Shown in pieces: positions 33,989 through 42,995 of a stretch of DNA of 64,000 bases. Both the position numbers and the translations under genes were made by a program. The notes under the pieces are model-generated. The model searched no databases. It was not told the DNA's origin and was given only the letters and a program-made list of their open reading frames with translations. Each line of letters opens with the position of its first letter. Positions within the stretch are counted from its first letter, which is position 1. The stretch comes from Bog-756 sp963696495 (GTDB lineage Bacteria > Actinomycetota > Acidimicrobiia > Acidimicrobiales > RAAP-2): positions 558,001 to 622,000 of the forward strand of contig CAVOKJ010000004.1 in assembly GCA_963696495.1 (NCBI GenBank), written 5' to 3'.

Positions 33989-36120
33989 GCCCGGCCAGGT
34001 CGGATCCCCCCGGCAGGGGAGGCGGGGACGGCGACGTCGACCCGGTCGCCCGGGCCGACGAGCTACGGACGCTGATCGAGTACCACAACAACCGGTACCA
34101 CCGGCTCGACGACCCCGAGATCACCGACGGCGAGTACGACGCCCTCGTCCGCGAGCTGAGGGCGATCGAGGCGGACCACCCGGATCTGGAGGTGGCGGAC
34201 TCGCCCACGTCCACCGTCGGCGCCGCACCCTCCACCCTCTTCGCCCCGGTCACCCACCGGGTGCCCATGATGAGCCTCGACAACGCCTTCAGCCCCGACG
34301 AGCTGCAGGCCTGGGCCGTTCGACTGGCGAAGCAGGTGCCCGACGACACGGCGTTCGTGTGCGAGCTCAAGATCGACGGCCTGGCCATCTCCCTCACCTA
34401 CCGACAGGGCCGGTTCGTCCAGGCCGCCACCCGGGGAGACGGAAGGACCGGCGAGGACGTCACCGCCAACGTCGCCACCATCGCCGACATTCCCGACCGG
34501 TTGTCGGCGGCGGTCGACCCGGCTCCCGACGTCATCGAAGTGAGGGGCGAGGTGTACATGCCGGTGTCGGCCTTCGCCGAGCTCAACCGCCGGCAGTCCG
34601 AGGCGGGGGATCGGCTCTTCGTCAACCCACGGAATTCGGCGGCCGGTTCGCTGCGGCAGAAGGACTCCTCCATCACCGCGTCGCGCGCCCTCTCGTTTTG
34701 GGCGTATCAGGTGGGGGACCTGCAGCTGGCCCCGGAGGGGGTGGGTCCCGATTCCGGTGACGCGCTGCCCGGGCAGCTCGCGCCCACCCATCAGGCGACG
34801 CTGTCGTGGCTCGAACGGGCGGGCTTCCCGGTCAACCCCGAGCGTCAGGTCGTCCACGGCCTGGACCAGGTCCTCCAGTTCTGCCACCACTGGGAGGAGC
34901 ACCGCCACCAGCTCGACTACGAGATCGACGGGGTGGTGGTCAAAGTGGACGACCTGGCCCTGCAGCGCCGGCTCGGCTTCACCTCCCGGGCGCCCCGCTG
35001 GGCCATCGCCTACAAATTTCCCCCCGAGGAGCGGACGACCGTCCTGTCCTCCATCGCCGTCTCCATCGGCCGGACCGGCAAGGCCACGCCGTTCGCCGTG
35101 CTGGAGCCGGTGTTCGTCGGTGGCTCCACCGTGTCGCTCGCCACCCTGCACAACGAGGACCAGGTGAAGGCCAAGGACGTGCGGCCCGGTGACACGGTGG
35201 TCGTCCGCAAGGCCGGTGACGTGATCCCCGAGGTGGTCGGGCCGGTGCTGGCCGGCAAAGACGGGCGCCGCCGCCGTCGGGCGTGGAAGTTCCCGACGGT
35301 CTGCCCCAGCTGCGGTAGCCAGCTGGTGCGCCTGCCGGGGGAGAGCGACACGTTCTGCACCAACCTCGACTGCCCGGCCCAGCGGGTCCAACGCATCGCC
35401 CACTTCGCGTCGCGCTCGGCCATGGACATCGAGGGGCTCGGCGAGCAGCGCGTCCAGCTGTTCGTCGACCGGGGCGTGCTCAACGACGTGGCCGACCTCT
35501 ACGCATTCGACGCCGGCACCTTCGCGGACCTCGAGGGATTCGGCCCGGTCTCGATGGCCAACCTCCTCGGTGCCATCGACGACTCCCGCTCCCGACCACT
35601 GCACCGCGTGCTCATCGGGCTCGGCATCCGGCACCTCGGACAGGTGGGGTCCATCGCCCTGGCCCGGGCGCTGGGGGACATCGATGCCGTGATCGCCGCG
35701 GACGAGCACAGCCTGGCCGTCGTGGACGGGGTCGGCCCGGTGATCGCCGCCAGTGTCGTGCGTTGGCTCGGGTCCGAGGTCAACCGGTCGGTCGTGGAGC
35801 GGCTCCGCGCCGCCGGGGTCAACCTGACCGAGCCGGACCGCGGGTCACCGGCGGGAGCGGTCGACGTCCCCCAGTCCCTGGCGGGGAAGTCGGTGGTCGT
35901 CTCGGGGACGCTCGACGGGTTCACCCGCGAGGAGGCCGAGGACGCCATCCTGGCCCGAGGTGGGAAGTCGCCGGGCACGGTCTCCACGAAGACCTTCGCA
36001 CTCGTCGTGGGCGAGTCGCCGGGCGCGTCGAAGTTGGCCAAGGCCGAGAAGTTCGGGGTCCCGGTCATCGAGGGTGACGGGTTCGCCGCCTTGCTCGACT
36101 CCGGCGAGCTGCCCACCTGA
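33985..36120 (+). CDS. ligA: NAD-dependent DNA ligase
   Basis: 711 residues from the ATG at 33985. The adenylated lysine is K129 in CELKIDGLAISL. The N-terminal NMN-binding Ia domain (YHNNRYHRLDDPEITDGEYD), OB fold, four-Cys zinc finger (CPSC ... CTNLDC), helix-hairpin-helix repeats and C-terminal BRCT domain (AGKSVVVSGTLDGF) are all present. It seals nicks in replication and repair. The desulfurase-mnmA-ligA order is common in actinobacteria. Confidence 0.97.
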   Translation: MSPARSDPPGRGGGDGDVDPVARADELRTLIEYHNNRYHRLDDPEITDGEYDALVRELRAIEADHPDLEVADSPTSTVGAAPSTLFAPVTHRVPMMSLDNAFSPDELQAWAVRLAKQVPDDTAFVCELKIDGLAISLTYRQGRFVQAATRGDGRTGEDVTANVATIADIPDRLSAAVDPAPDVIEVRGEVYMPVSAFAELNRRQSEAGDRLFVNPRNSAAGSLRQKDSSITASRALSFWAYQVGDLQLAPEGVGPDSGDALPGQLAPTHQATLSWLERAGFPVNPERQVVHGLDQVLQFCHHWEEHRHQLDYEIDGVVVKVDDLALQRRLGFTSRAPRWAIAYKFPPEERTTVLSSIAVSIGRTGKATPFAVLEPVFVGGSTVSLATLHNEDQVKAKDVRPGDTVVVRKAGDVIPEVVGPVLAGKDGRRRRRAWKFPTVCPSCGSQLVRLPGESDTFCTNLDCPAQRVQRIAHFASRSAMDIEGLGEQRVQLFVDRGVLNDVADLYAFDAGTFADLEGFGPVSMANLLGAIDDSRSRPLHRVLIGLGIRHLGQVGSIALARALGDIDAVIAADEHSLAVVDGVGPVIAASVVRWLGSEVNRSVVERLRAAGVNLTEPDRGSPAGAVDVPQSLAGKSVVVSGTLDGFTREEAEDAILARGGKSPGTVSTKTFALVVGESPGASKLAKAEKFGVPVIEGDGFAALLDSGELPT

Positions 36121-36242
36121 CCGTTGGACCGGTTCGGTCGGGTGCCGAGCCCGACCCGATCGTCATCGCAGGCCGCGGCACCGGCTTCGCCCCGATGGCG
36201 ACCGGTCGGGCCACCCTCCACCTTCCGCGGAGGCCCGCCCGT

Positions 36243-36248
36243 TATCCT
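36243..36248 (+). promoter_or_regulatory. Candidate -10 box of the PASTA kinase gene (TATCCT)
   Basis: TATCCT lies in a local AT-rich stretch and ends 12 nt before the ATG at 36261, implying a leader of only a few nucleotides and no Shine-Dalgarno. Confidence 0.45.
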
Positions 36249-36260
36249 GATTTCAGAACC

Positions 36261-38252
36261 ATGCCAAGCATCACCGATTCCATCGGGCGTGTCCTCGGTG
36301 GCCGCTACCGACTTGTCACCCCGCTCGGGACCGGTGCGTCCGCACACGTCTACCTCGCCGACGACGTCTCCCTCCATCGGCGCGTGGCCATCAAGATCCT
36401 CCATCCGGCCCTCTCGGGTGACTCGGCCTTCCTGAAGAGGTTCCGGGCCGAGGCCCGGGCGGTCGCCGCCCTCAACCACCCGAACATCCTGCAGGTCTAC
36501 GACTGGGGCGAGCAGGAGGACGAGCCCTTCCTGGTGCTCGAGTACCTGGCCGGTGGCAGCCTGCGGCAGATCTTCGACACCGGCGTGCTGCTCACGCCCG
36601 AGCAGGCGGCCCAGATCGGGATCGAGGCGGCCTCGGGGCTCGACTACGCCCATCGGCGCGGACTGGTCCACCGCGACATCAAGCCGGCCAACCTGCTCTT
36701 CGACGGCGACGCCCGGCTGCGGATCGCCGACTTCGGCCTGGCGAGGGCGCTGGCCGAGGCGGCCTGGACCGAGCCGGACGGTGCCATGCTCGGCACCGCC
36801 CGCTATGCGGCGCCCGAGCAGGCCCAGCGGATGGTCCTCGACGGGAAGGCCGACGTCTACGCCCTGGCATTGGTCCTCTACGAGGGGGTGACCGGCGAGG
36901 CCGCCTTCATCGGGGACACGACGGTCTCGACGTTGATGGCGAGGGTGGGCTCCCTCCTGCCCGAGCACGAAGCGCTCGGCCCCCTCTACGACATCCTGGT
37001 GTGGGCCGCCGCGCCCGACCCGGAGGAGCGGATGGACGCCGCCGGCCTGGGCCGGCGCCTGCGGTCCCTGGCGGCCGAGTTGCCGGCACCGGCCCCGCTG
37101 CCGATCGTCGACGCCGTGCCCGCCACCGAGTTCGAGGATCTCGACAGGGTCATGGTCCGTCCCGCACGCCGCCCTGACGTGGGAACCGGCGGCCCCGACC
37201 TCACCGAGGTGGGCATCCCCGCCCTCGTGGGAGCGACGGCAGCGACGGCAGCGACCTCGGCGAAGAACGGCACGAAGAACGGCACGAAGAACGGGGCGGC
37301 GGGCAACGGAGCGGACCCGGTGGCCGCCGCCAGGCGCTCGAGGAGGCGGTGGCCCTGGATCGCCGCCGTTGCCGTCGTCGTTGCCGCGCTGGTCACGGCC
37401 GGCGCGCTCCTCGCCTCCAAGGACAAGCTCTTCGTCCCCACCCATCCGGTGCCGCTGCTGGTCGGGCAGTCACTGGCGCAGGCCAACCAGGCGGTGCACC
37501 ACGACCACTTCACGGTCCGGGCGACCGGCCATGCCTACAGCATCCCCATCGGGGCCGGGCTGATCGTGAGCCAGCATCCCCAACCACGTTCGGGGGGCAA
37601 GGCGGTCAGGCTGAAGCAGGGGTCGACGATCTCGGCGGTCATCTCCTCGGGCCCCCCGCCCGTGGCCATCCCGAACCTGGCCGGCTTCACCACGTGCAAC
37701 CAGGCGATCCAGGCCCTCCAGGCGGTCCACCTCGTCGGGGTGTGCCCGGCGGCGGTCGCCCAGTACAGCTCGACCGTCGTGGCCGGCGCCATCCTCGGCA
37801 CCTCGCCGGCCGGCAGCGCCCCCTACGGCTCGACGGTGACCATCGTCACGTCGAAGGGACATGCACCGGTGGCGATCCCCTCGGTGTCGGGTCAGACCTA
37901 TGCCGCCGCCGCCGCCGCATTGACCGCCGCCGGTTTCGTCCCGGCCCAGTCCAACCAGTACAGCTCGACGGTTCCGACCGGCCAGGTCATCAGCACCGCT
38001 CCCGATGCGTCGGCCGGCGCCCAGCCCTTCGGCTCGAAGGTGACCGTCAGCGTGTCGCTCGGTCCCCAACCGGTCATCGTCCCCAACGTGGTGGGCCAGT
38101 CCGTGGCGGCGGCCACCGCCGCCCTCCAGGCGCTCGGGCTGAAGGTGGGCGGGCCCTACGGCCCGGCCGGAGCGACCACCGTCGTGTCGCTCGACCCGCC
38201 CGCCGGTACCTCCGTGCAGCCGGGGGTGACGGTCAACGTGGACAGCTTTTGA
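36261..38252 (+). CDS. PASTA-domain serine/threonine protein kinase (PknB-like)
   Basis: 663 residues from the ATG at 36261. Kinase domain about residues 15-280: glycine loop GTGASAHV, K45 in VAIKIL, D139 in HRDIKPANLL and D157 in DFGLA. A Thr/Ala/Lys/Asn-rich linker with short nucleotide repeats (KNGT copies) follows. One membrane helix (about 362-388, WIAAVAVVVAALVTAGALLA) leads to four extracellular PASTA domains. PknB-type kinases sense muropeptides and control cell-wall growth and division. A paralogous role with pbp/rodA genes is usual, but none are adjacent here. Confidence 0.92.
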   Translation: MPSITDSIGRVLGGRYRLVTPLGTGASAHVYLADDVSLHRRVAIKILHPALSGDSAFLKRFRAEARAVAALNHPNILQVYDWGEQEDEPFLVLEYLAGGSLRQIFDTGVLLTPEQAAQIGIEAASGLDYAHRRGLVHRDIKPANLLFDGDARLRIADFGLARALAEAAWTEPDGAMLGTARYAAPEQAQRMVLDGKADVYALALVLYEGVTGEAAFIGDTTVSTLMARVGSLLPEHEALGPLYDILVWAAAPDPEERMDAAGLGRRLRSLAAELPAPAPLPIVDAVPATEFEDLDRVMVRPARRPDVGTGGPDLTEVGIPALVGATAATAATSAKNGTKNGTKNGAAGNGADPVAAARRSRRRWPWIAAVAVVVAALVTAGALLASKDKLFVPTHPVPLLVGQSLAQANQAVHHDHFTVRATGHAYSIPIGAGLIVSQHPQPRSGGKAVRLKQGSTISAVISSGPPPVAIPNLAGFTTCNQAIQALQAVHLVGVCPAAVAQYSSTVVAGAILGTSPAGSAPYGSTVTIVTSKGHAPVAIPSVSGQTYAAAAAALTAAGFVPAQSNQYSSTVPTGQVISTAPDASAGAQPFGSKVTVSVSLGPQPVIVPNVVGQSVAAATAALQALGLKVGGPYGPAGATTVVSLDPPAGTSVQPGVTVNVDSF

Positions 38253-38560
38253 GTCCAACCGACTCGGGTTGTGAACTGTGCGAGGCGGCCCGGATCACCG
38301 AGTGGTTCCACGAGGACGACGTCTGCTGGGTGGCGGCCTGCGAGGTGTGCGACGTACCCATGGTGGTGTGGAAGCAGCACGGGCACGAGCCCCCGGAGTC
38401 CGAGGTGGACCACATGCTCACCGAACTGGCCCGGGTGGCCGACGAGCGGCTCGGTGAGGGCGTGTGGTCCTTCGACCGGGTGATGCGCCAGATACCCGAC
38501 CACTTCCACGCGCACGCCCGGGACCCGAACTGGTGGTTCCGGCGATTCAACCGCGGGTGA
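38249..38560 (+). CDS. Small HIT-like / Cys-rich conserved protein
   Basis: 103 residues from a TTG overlapping the kinase stop; there is no better start in frame. The N-terminal CELCEAARITEWFHEDD and CEVC pairs resemble the zinc-binding start of HIT-family proteins, and VVWKQHGHEP resembles their PKxH segment. The C-terminal DHFHAHARDP fits the H-x-H-x-H core of HIT hydrolases, although the Gln-Ser preceding it in canonical members is absent. A diverged HIT-like nucleotide-binding protein is the best guess, with moderate certainty. Confidence 0.6.
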   Translation: MSPTDSGCELCEAARITEWFHEDDVCWVAACEVCDVPMVVWKQHGHEPPESEVDHMLTELARVADERLGEGVWSFDRVMRQIPDHFHAHARDPNWWFRRFNRG

Positions 38561-38573
38561 GCGGGCGGGGCCG

Positions 38574-39704
38574 GTGATCAAGTACCTCGGATCCAAGCGT
38601 CGTCTGGTGCCCGCGCTCACGGTGCTGGCCCAGGCCTCGGGGGCCCGGTCCGGGCTCGACCTGTTCTGCGGTACCACCCGCGTCGCCCAGGCCTGGAAGC
38701 GCCTGGGGATCACCATGACCGCGGTGGACAGTGCCCGGTTCGCCCACGTCCTGGCCCGCTGCTACGTCGCCGCCGACCCGGCCGCCTCCCCGGACCTCAC
38801 CCCCCGCCTGTCGAGCGCCGTGGAACGGCTGGATGGTCTTCGGGGTGCACCGGGCTACGTGACCGAGACCTTCTGCGAGCAGGCGAGGTACTTCCGACCG
38901 GAGAACGGGGCCCGGGTCGATGCCATCCGTGACGCCATCGAGCGTGACTACGCGGGGACCGACCTCTGGCCGCTGCTGGTGACCAGCCTCGTCGAGGCGG
39001 CCGACCGGGTCGACTCGACCACCGGGCTCCAGATGGCCTACCTCAAGCAGTGGTCGCCCCGATCGCATCAGCGCCTGACCCTCCGGGTGCCCGAGCTGTT
39101 GGCGGGGCCCGGGAGGGCGATCCTCGGGGACGCCTGCGCCGTCGCCGGCTCGCCCGGTCTGGGGGAAGTCGATCTGGCCTACCTCGACCCTCCCTACAAC
39201 CAGCACCGCTACGACTCGAACTACCACGTGTGGGAGACCATCGTGGCCTGGGACGCGCCGCCCCACTACGGGGTGGCCCGCAAGCGGGAGGACCTGCGCG
39301 ACCCCTCCCGTCGCAGCGCCTTCAACGGCCGACGGACCATGCCCGATGCGCTGCGCCGGGTCGTCGCCGCCGTGAGGGCCGGCGTGATCGTGCTGTCCTA
39401 CAACAACGAGTCGTGGTTGGGCTTCGAGGAGCTCCGTGACCTGTGTGCGGCCCGCGGCCACGTGGAGGTGCTCGCCTTCGACTCGGCACGGTACGTCGGG
39501 GCGAGGATCGGGATCCACAACCCCGCCGGCCACAAGGTGGGCACGGTGTCCCACCTGCGGAACACCGAATACGTGCTGGTGGCCGGAGAGCGATCCACGG
39601 TGAGGGCGATGGCGGCGGCGGTCACCGACGCCGGCCTCGGCGTCGGGGTGGACCGACCGGTCCCGACGGCGGCGGGCGACCACCGGGGCCCCGTGCCGGT
39701 TTGA
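38574..39704 (+). CDS. D12-class N6-adenine DNA methyltransferase (orphan)
   Basis: 376 residues from a GTG 13 bp after the previous stop. MIKYLGSKRRLVP is the Dam-like N-terminus, LDLFCGTTRVAQA the SAM-binding motif and D205-P-P-Y208 the catalytic motif IV. IVLSYNNESWLGFEEL is the conserved C-terminal strand. It would methylate adenine in DNA. No restriction endonuclease or specificity subunit is nearby, so it is solitary and may serve epigenetic or mismatch-type roles. Recognition sequence unknown. Confidence 0.85.
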   Translation: MIKYLGSKRRLVPALTVLAQASGARSGLDLFCGTTRVAQAWKRLGITMTAVDSARFAHVLARCYVAADPAASPDLTPRLSSAVERLDGLRGAPGYVTETFCEQARYFRPENGARVDAIRDAIERDYAGTDLWPLLVTSLVEAADRVDSTTGLQMAYLKQWSPRSHQRLTLRVPELLAGPGRAILGDACAVAGSPGLGEVDLAYLDPPYNQHRYDSNYHVWETIVAWDAPPHYGVARKREDLRDPSRRSAFNGRRTMPDALRRVVAAVRAGVIVLSYNNESWLGFEELRDLCAARGHVEVLAFDSARYVGARIGIHNPAGHKVGTVSHLRNTEYVLVAGERSTVRAMAAAVTDAGLGVGVDRPVPTAAGDHRGPVPV

Positions 39705-39730
39705 CCGGGGCCACAGCCTCCTGCCAACGT

Positions 39731-39753
39731 AGGCGGGCACACGCAGACCGCCT
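39731..39753. terminator. Weak hairpin after the adenine methylase
   Basis: AGGCGG (39731-39736) can pair with CCGCCT (39748-39753) around an 11-nt loop, 26 nt after the methylase stop and 64 nt before the next start. No T tract follows, so terminator function is uncertain. Confidence 0.3.
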
Positions 39754-39817
39754 GCCTGGCGTGGGCACCACCCCATCCGGTGGCTCAGATCGCTGAAGGC
39801 AGCGGGGGAGTGACGAC

Positions 39818-40696
39818 ATGGGAGCACTGGACGGACGCATCGCGATCATCACCGGGGCCGGTCGCGGCATCGGCCGGGAGCACGCCCTGCTCTTCGCGGC
39901 CGAGGGGGCCAAGCTCGTCGTCAACGACCTCGGCGGCGCCGTCGACGGCTCGGGCGACGACCGTTCACCCGCCCAACAGGTGGTGGACGAGATCACCGCA
40001 GCCGGCGGCGAGGCGGTGGCCAACGCCGACGACATCACCGACTGGGACGGCGGCAAGCGGCTGATCGACACGGCCGTCGAGGCCTTCGGCGACCTCCACG
40101 TGCTCATCAACAATGCGGGCATCCTCCGTGACCGGGTGCTCGTGAACATGTCCGAGGCCGACTGGGACTCGGTGATCCACGTCCACCTGAAGGGGCACTT
40201 CGTCCCGACCCGCCACGCCGCCGCCTACTGGCGCGAGCAGACCAAGGCGGGCAAGGAGGTCAAGGCGTCGGTGGTCAACACCTCGTCCACGTCGGGACTC
40301 CTCGGGAACCCCGGACAGTCCAACTACGGAGCGGCCAAGGCCGGGATCGCCGCCTTCACCACCATCGCCGCCGACGAGCTGGTGCGCTACGGGGTGCGGG
40401 TGAACGCCATCGCCCCGGCCGCCCGCACCCGCATGACCGAGCAGACGCCCGGGCTCTCCGACATCGTCCAGGCGCCCGCCGATGCCTCGGTGTTCGACAG
40501 CTGGGCCCCGGCCAACGTCTCCCCACTCGTCGCCTACCTGGCCACCGAGGCCTGCCCGGCCACCGGCCGGGTCTACTTCGTGCAGGGGGGCCAGGTGCGC
40601 CTGTTCCAGCCGTGGACGATGACCGACTCGATCGACAAGGACGATCGCTGGACGGTCGCCGAGCTGCAGGCGGAGATGCACCGGCTCGGAGGCTGA
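39818..40696 (+). CDS. SDR family oxidoreductase (MFE-2 / 3-hydroxyacyl-CoA dehydrogenase-like)
   Basis: 292 residues with a GGGGGAG ribosome site. TGAGRGIGREHALLFAAEGAK and VNDLGG, followed by an extended loop (DGSGDDRSPAQQVVDEI), are typical of the dehydrogenase domain of peroxisomal-type multifunctional enzyme 2. SNYGAAKAG carries the Tyr-x3-Lys. It probably oxidises 3-hydroxyacyl-CoA, possibly of a steroid side chain. The SCP2-domain protein encoded nearby fits a lipid role. Confidence 0.82.
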   Translation: MGALDGRIAIITGAGRGIGREHALLFAAEGAKLVVNDLGGAVDGSGDDRSPAQQVVDEITAAGGEAVANADDITDWDGGKRLIDTAVEAFGDLHVLINNAGILRDRVLVNMSEADWDSVIHVHLKGHFVPTRHAAAYWREQTKAGKEVKASVVNTSSTSGLLGNPGQSNYGAAKAGIAAFTTIAADELVRYGVRVNAIAPAARTRMTEQTPGLSDIVQAPADASVFDSWAPANVSPLVAYLATEACPATGRVYFVQGGQVRLFQPWTMTDSIDKDDRWTVAELQAEMHRLGG

Positions 40697-40699
40697 ACG

Positions 40700-42352
40700 A
40701 TGTCCCCGTCGGGGGGGCGCGGCCGGTCCGGAGGCAGTGAGTCGACCTTCGACCCCACCGAGGTGATCGAGGCCGAGGCGCTGCTGAGCGGCACCGGGGC
40801 CGGGGCGGAGGGCGGGATCGTCGTCCCCTGGCCGATCCTGTTCCGGCACCGGATCCACCGCCGGCTGGCCCGCTCGGAGCGCTACCAGTGGTGGGTGCTG
40901 TGGACGGTCCTGGCCGGACTGCTCTCGGTGAACATCACCTTCACCGTGTTCGTGGTGGCGCTGCCCCAGGTGGCCAAGGAGCTCCACACCTCGATCTCGA
41001 CCCTGACCTGGACGTCGACCGCGCCGTTGTTGGCCTTCGGTGTGGCCGCCCCCGTCCTCGGCAAGCTGGGTGACCTCCGCGGCTACCGGAAGCTGTACCT
41101 GTGGGGGCTCTCGGGTGCCGCCCTCAGCGTGGTCCTCACCGCCTCGGCGCCGACGGCCGGCGTGCTGATCGCCGCCCGTCTCTTCGACGGCATCCAGGGA
41201 GCGGCCACCGGAGCCGCCTCGATGGCCCTGGTGCTGCAGGCCTTCTCCCACGAGGACCGGGTCAAGGCGATGGGGTGGTGGGCGCTGGTCGGAGCCGGCG
41301 GCCCGGTGCTCGGTGTGACCATCGGGGCCCCGATCATCCAGTACTTCGGATGGCGGGCCCTGTTCTGGGGGGAGCTCCCGCTCATGGCCGTGGCGGCGGT
41401 GCTGGCCGTCGTGGTGCTGCCGTCCCGGGACGGCAGCACCGGGGCCGACCGCGTGTCCGCCGGGACCGCGATCCCGGCCGGGGCGGTGCCGGTGCCGACG
41501 GGGGACGGGGCCGGCCGGACCAGCCCGTGGCGCCAGCTCGACTGGGTGGGGTCCTGGACGCTCGCCCTCTCGGTGACGGCTGGCCTGCTCGCCCTCAACG
41601 AGGCGCCGTCGTGGGGCTACACCGCGGGGGCGACGTTGGCCGTCGTCGGCGTGTGCCTCGTCGCCGGCGCCGCCTTCGTCGTCCACGAGCGGAGGGCCCC
41701 GCACCCGCTCATACCGCTGCGGTACTTCCGACAGCGGAACTTCGTCTTCCCCCTCGGCGCCCGGTCACTCACCAACTTCTCGTACATGGGCGGGTTCTTC
41801 CTGTTCCCCATCCTGATGGAGCGTGTGTACCACTACAGCGAGACGAGGGCCGGCCTGGAGTCGACCGCCCGACCGCTCGTGTTCTCCCTCATGGCGCCGG
41901 TGGCCGGGTACCTGGCGGTCAAGGTCGGGGAGCGCCTGCTGGTGGTGGTGGGGGCCCTGACGCTCACCGCGTCCATGCTGGTCTTCACCCAATTGGGGTC
42001 GAACCCCTCCCAGGTGGTGATCCTGACGGCCCTGGCGCTCTCCGGGGCCGGGATCGGGTTGGCCACGCCCACCACCGTGTCGTCGTCGTCCAACGAGGTG
42101 GCGCCCGACGAGCTCGGGGTGATGAGTGCGGCCCAGCAGTTGATCACCCAGATCGGCATCGTCGCCGGCATCCAGGTGATGGTCACCGTCCAGGCCTCCG
42201 GGCACGGGGGGGTCGGATCCCTCGCCTCGTTCCACCGGGCCTACGCCGTCGGGGCCGTGGTGGCGGTGGTGGCCGGGGTGTTCGGGCTGTTCATGCGGGA
42301 CACGCCGCGCGGCGGGACCACCCCGACGACGGTCGACCGGCCCGCCGGCTGA
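40700..42352 (+). CDS. MFS exporter, DHA2 (EmrB/QacA) type, 14 TM
   Basis: 550 residues with about 14 hydrophobic segments. A 55-residue cytoplasmic N-terminus leads to the first helix (WWVLWTVLAGLLSVNITFTVFVVALP). LGKLGDLRGYRKLYLWG is the MFS motif A, and GGPVLGVTIGAPIIQYFGWRALF the antiporter motif C. Proton-driven export of a drug or lipid is expected. It begins 3 bp after the SDR stop, so it is co-transcribed with it, and converges on the SCP2 gene. Confidence 0.88.
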   Translation: MSPSGGRGRSGGSESTFDPTEVIEAEALLSGTGAGAEGGIVVPWPILFRHRIHRRLARSERYQWWVLWTVLAGLLSVNITFTVFVVALPQVAKELHTSISTLTWTSTAPLLAFGVAAPVLGKLGDLRGYRKLYLWGLSGAALSVVLTASAPTAGVLIAARLFDGIQGAATGAASMALVLQAFSHEDRVKAMGWWALVGAGGPVLGVTIGAPIIQYFGWRALFWGELPLMAVAAVLAVVVLPSRDGSTGADRVSAGTAIPAGAVPVPTGDGAGRTSPWRQLDWVGSWTLALSVTAGLLALNEAPSWGYTAGATLAVVGVCLVAGAAFVVHERRAPHPLIPLRYFRQRNFVFPLGARSLTNFSYMGGFFLFPILMERVYHYSETRAGLESTARPLVFSLMAPVAGYLAVKVGERLLVVVGALTLTASMLVFTQLGSNPSQVVILTALALSGAGIGLATPTTVSSSSNEVAPDELGVMSAAQQLITQIGIVAGIQVMVTVQASGHGGVGSLASFHRAYAVGAVVAVVAGVFGLFMRDTPRGGTTPTTVDRPAG

Positions 42353-42356
42353 GTGG

Positions 42357-42764
42357 CTACTCGGTCATCTCGAGTATCCGGTTGGCGATCTCCGCAGCCG
42401 TCGGGTCCGGGGTCATCGACTGGAGGGCCATGAGCTTGGCGATGTCGCCCTCCACCTTGATCTTCCCGGACATGAACGCCTGGATCCCCGCCTGGGGGTT
42501 GCCCTCGATCAGGATGGCCCGGGCGACGTCGTAGTCGAGGGACACCTTGAGGTCGACCGGCTCGATGTGGCCGGTGTCGAGCACCAGCTCGCCGGTGGAG
42601 GTGTCGACGTGGGCGTGGACGATCCCCTCGCCGAACGGCACGGCGGCGATGATCAGGTTCATCCGGATGGAGTGGTCGATGGGCGCGGCCCTGCCCTCGA
42701 ACTCGGCCCGGATGGCCCGGGCCTCGTCCAACCACTCGTCGCTCAGAAACAGATAGGTGGCCAT
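42357..42764 (-). CDS. SCP2 sterol-binding domain protein
   Basis: 135 residues, a stand-alone SCP2 domain. The DTGHIEPVDLKVSLDYDVARAILIEGNPQAGIQAFMSGKIKVEGD region is diagnostic (ends with the FMSGKIKVEGD strand). It carries lipids or acyl-CoAs. It lies alone on the minus strand, converging on the MFS exporter with a 4-bp gap and divergent from the sulfotransferase gene. Confidence 0.85.
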   Translation of the reverse strand: MATYLFLSDEWLDEARAIRAEFEGRAAPIDHSIRMNLIIAAVPFGEGIVHAHVDTSTGELVLDTGHIEPVDLKVSLDYDVARAILIEGNPQAGIQAFMSGKIKVEGDIAKLMALQSMTPDPTAAEIANRILEMTE

Positions 42765-42960
42765 TGCAGCGGTGCTCCTCGCCCGTCGACTCGTGTTCAG
42801 CCCGAGACTCTACTCTCAAGGCCCGATTGGCACTTTCCGGGTCCGATCCGTTCCCGAGGCCCTGCCGGGGGACGAGCCTGCCGGCGGACGAGGGGTAGGC
42901 ACCCTTGTCCGGGACCGCTGCCGGTGGTACGACGGTCCGTATGGATCCTGGGGACGGTCC

Positions 42961-42980
42961 ACAAGGCCAGAGGGCCTTGT
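42961..42980. repeat. Perfect 8-bp hairpin before the sulfotransferase start
   Basis: ACAAGGCC (42961-42968), loop AGAG, and GGCCTTGT (42973-42980) form a perfect stem. It ends 15 nt before the ATG of the sulfotransferase, so it could hide the ribosome site or act as an operator; no T tract follows. The 231-bp gap 42765-42995 holds no gene. Confidence 0.6.
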
Positions 42981-42995
42981 AGGCGGCTGCGCACC

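Noticed and set aside
37240..37310. Short repeats (GCGACGGCA, AAGAACGGCACG) as a separate element
   Set aside because: They encode the flexible juxtamembrane linker of the PASTA kinase and keep its frame.
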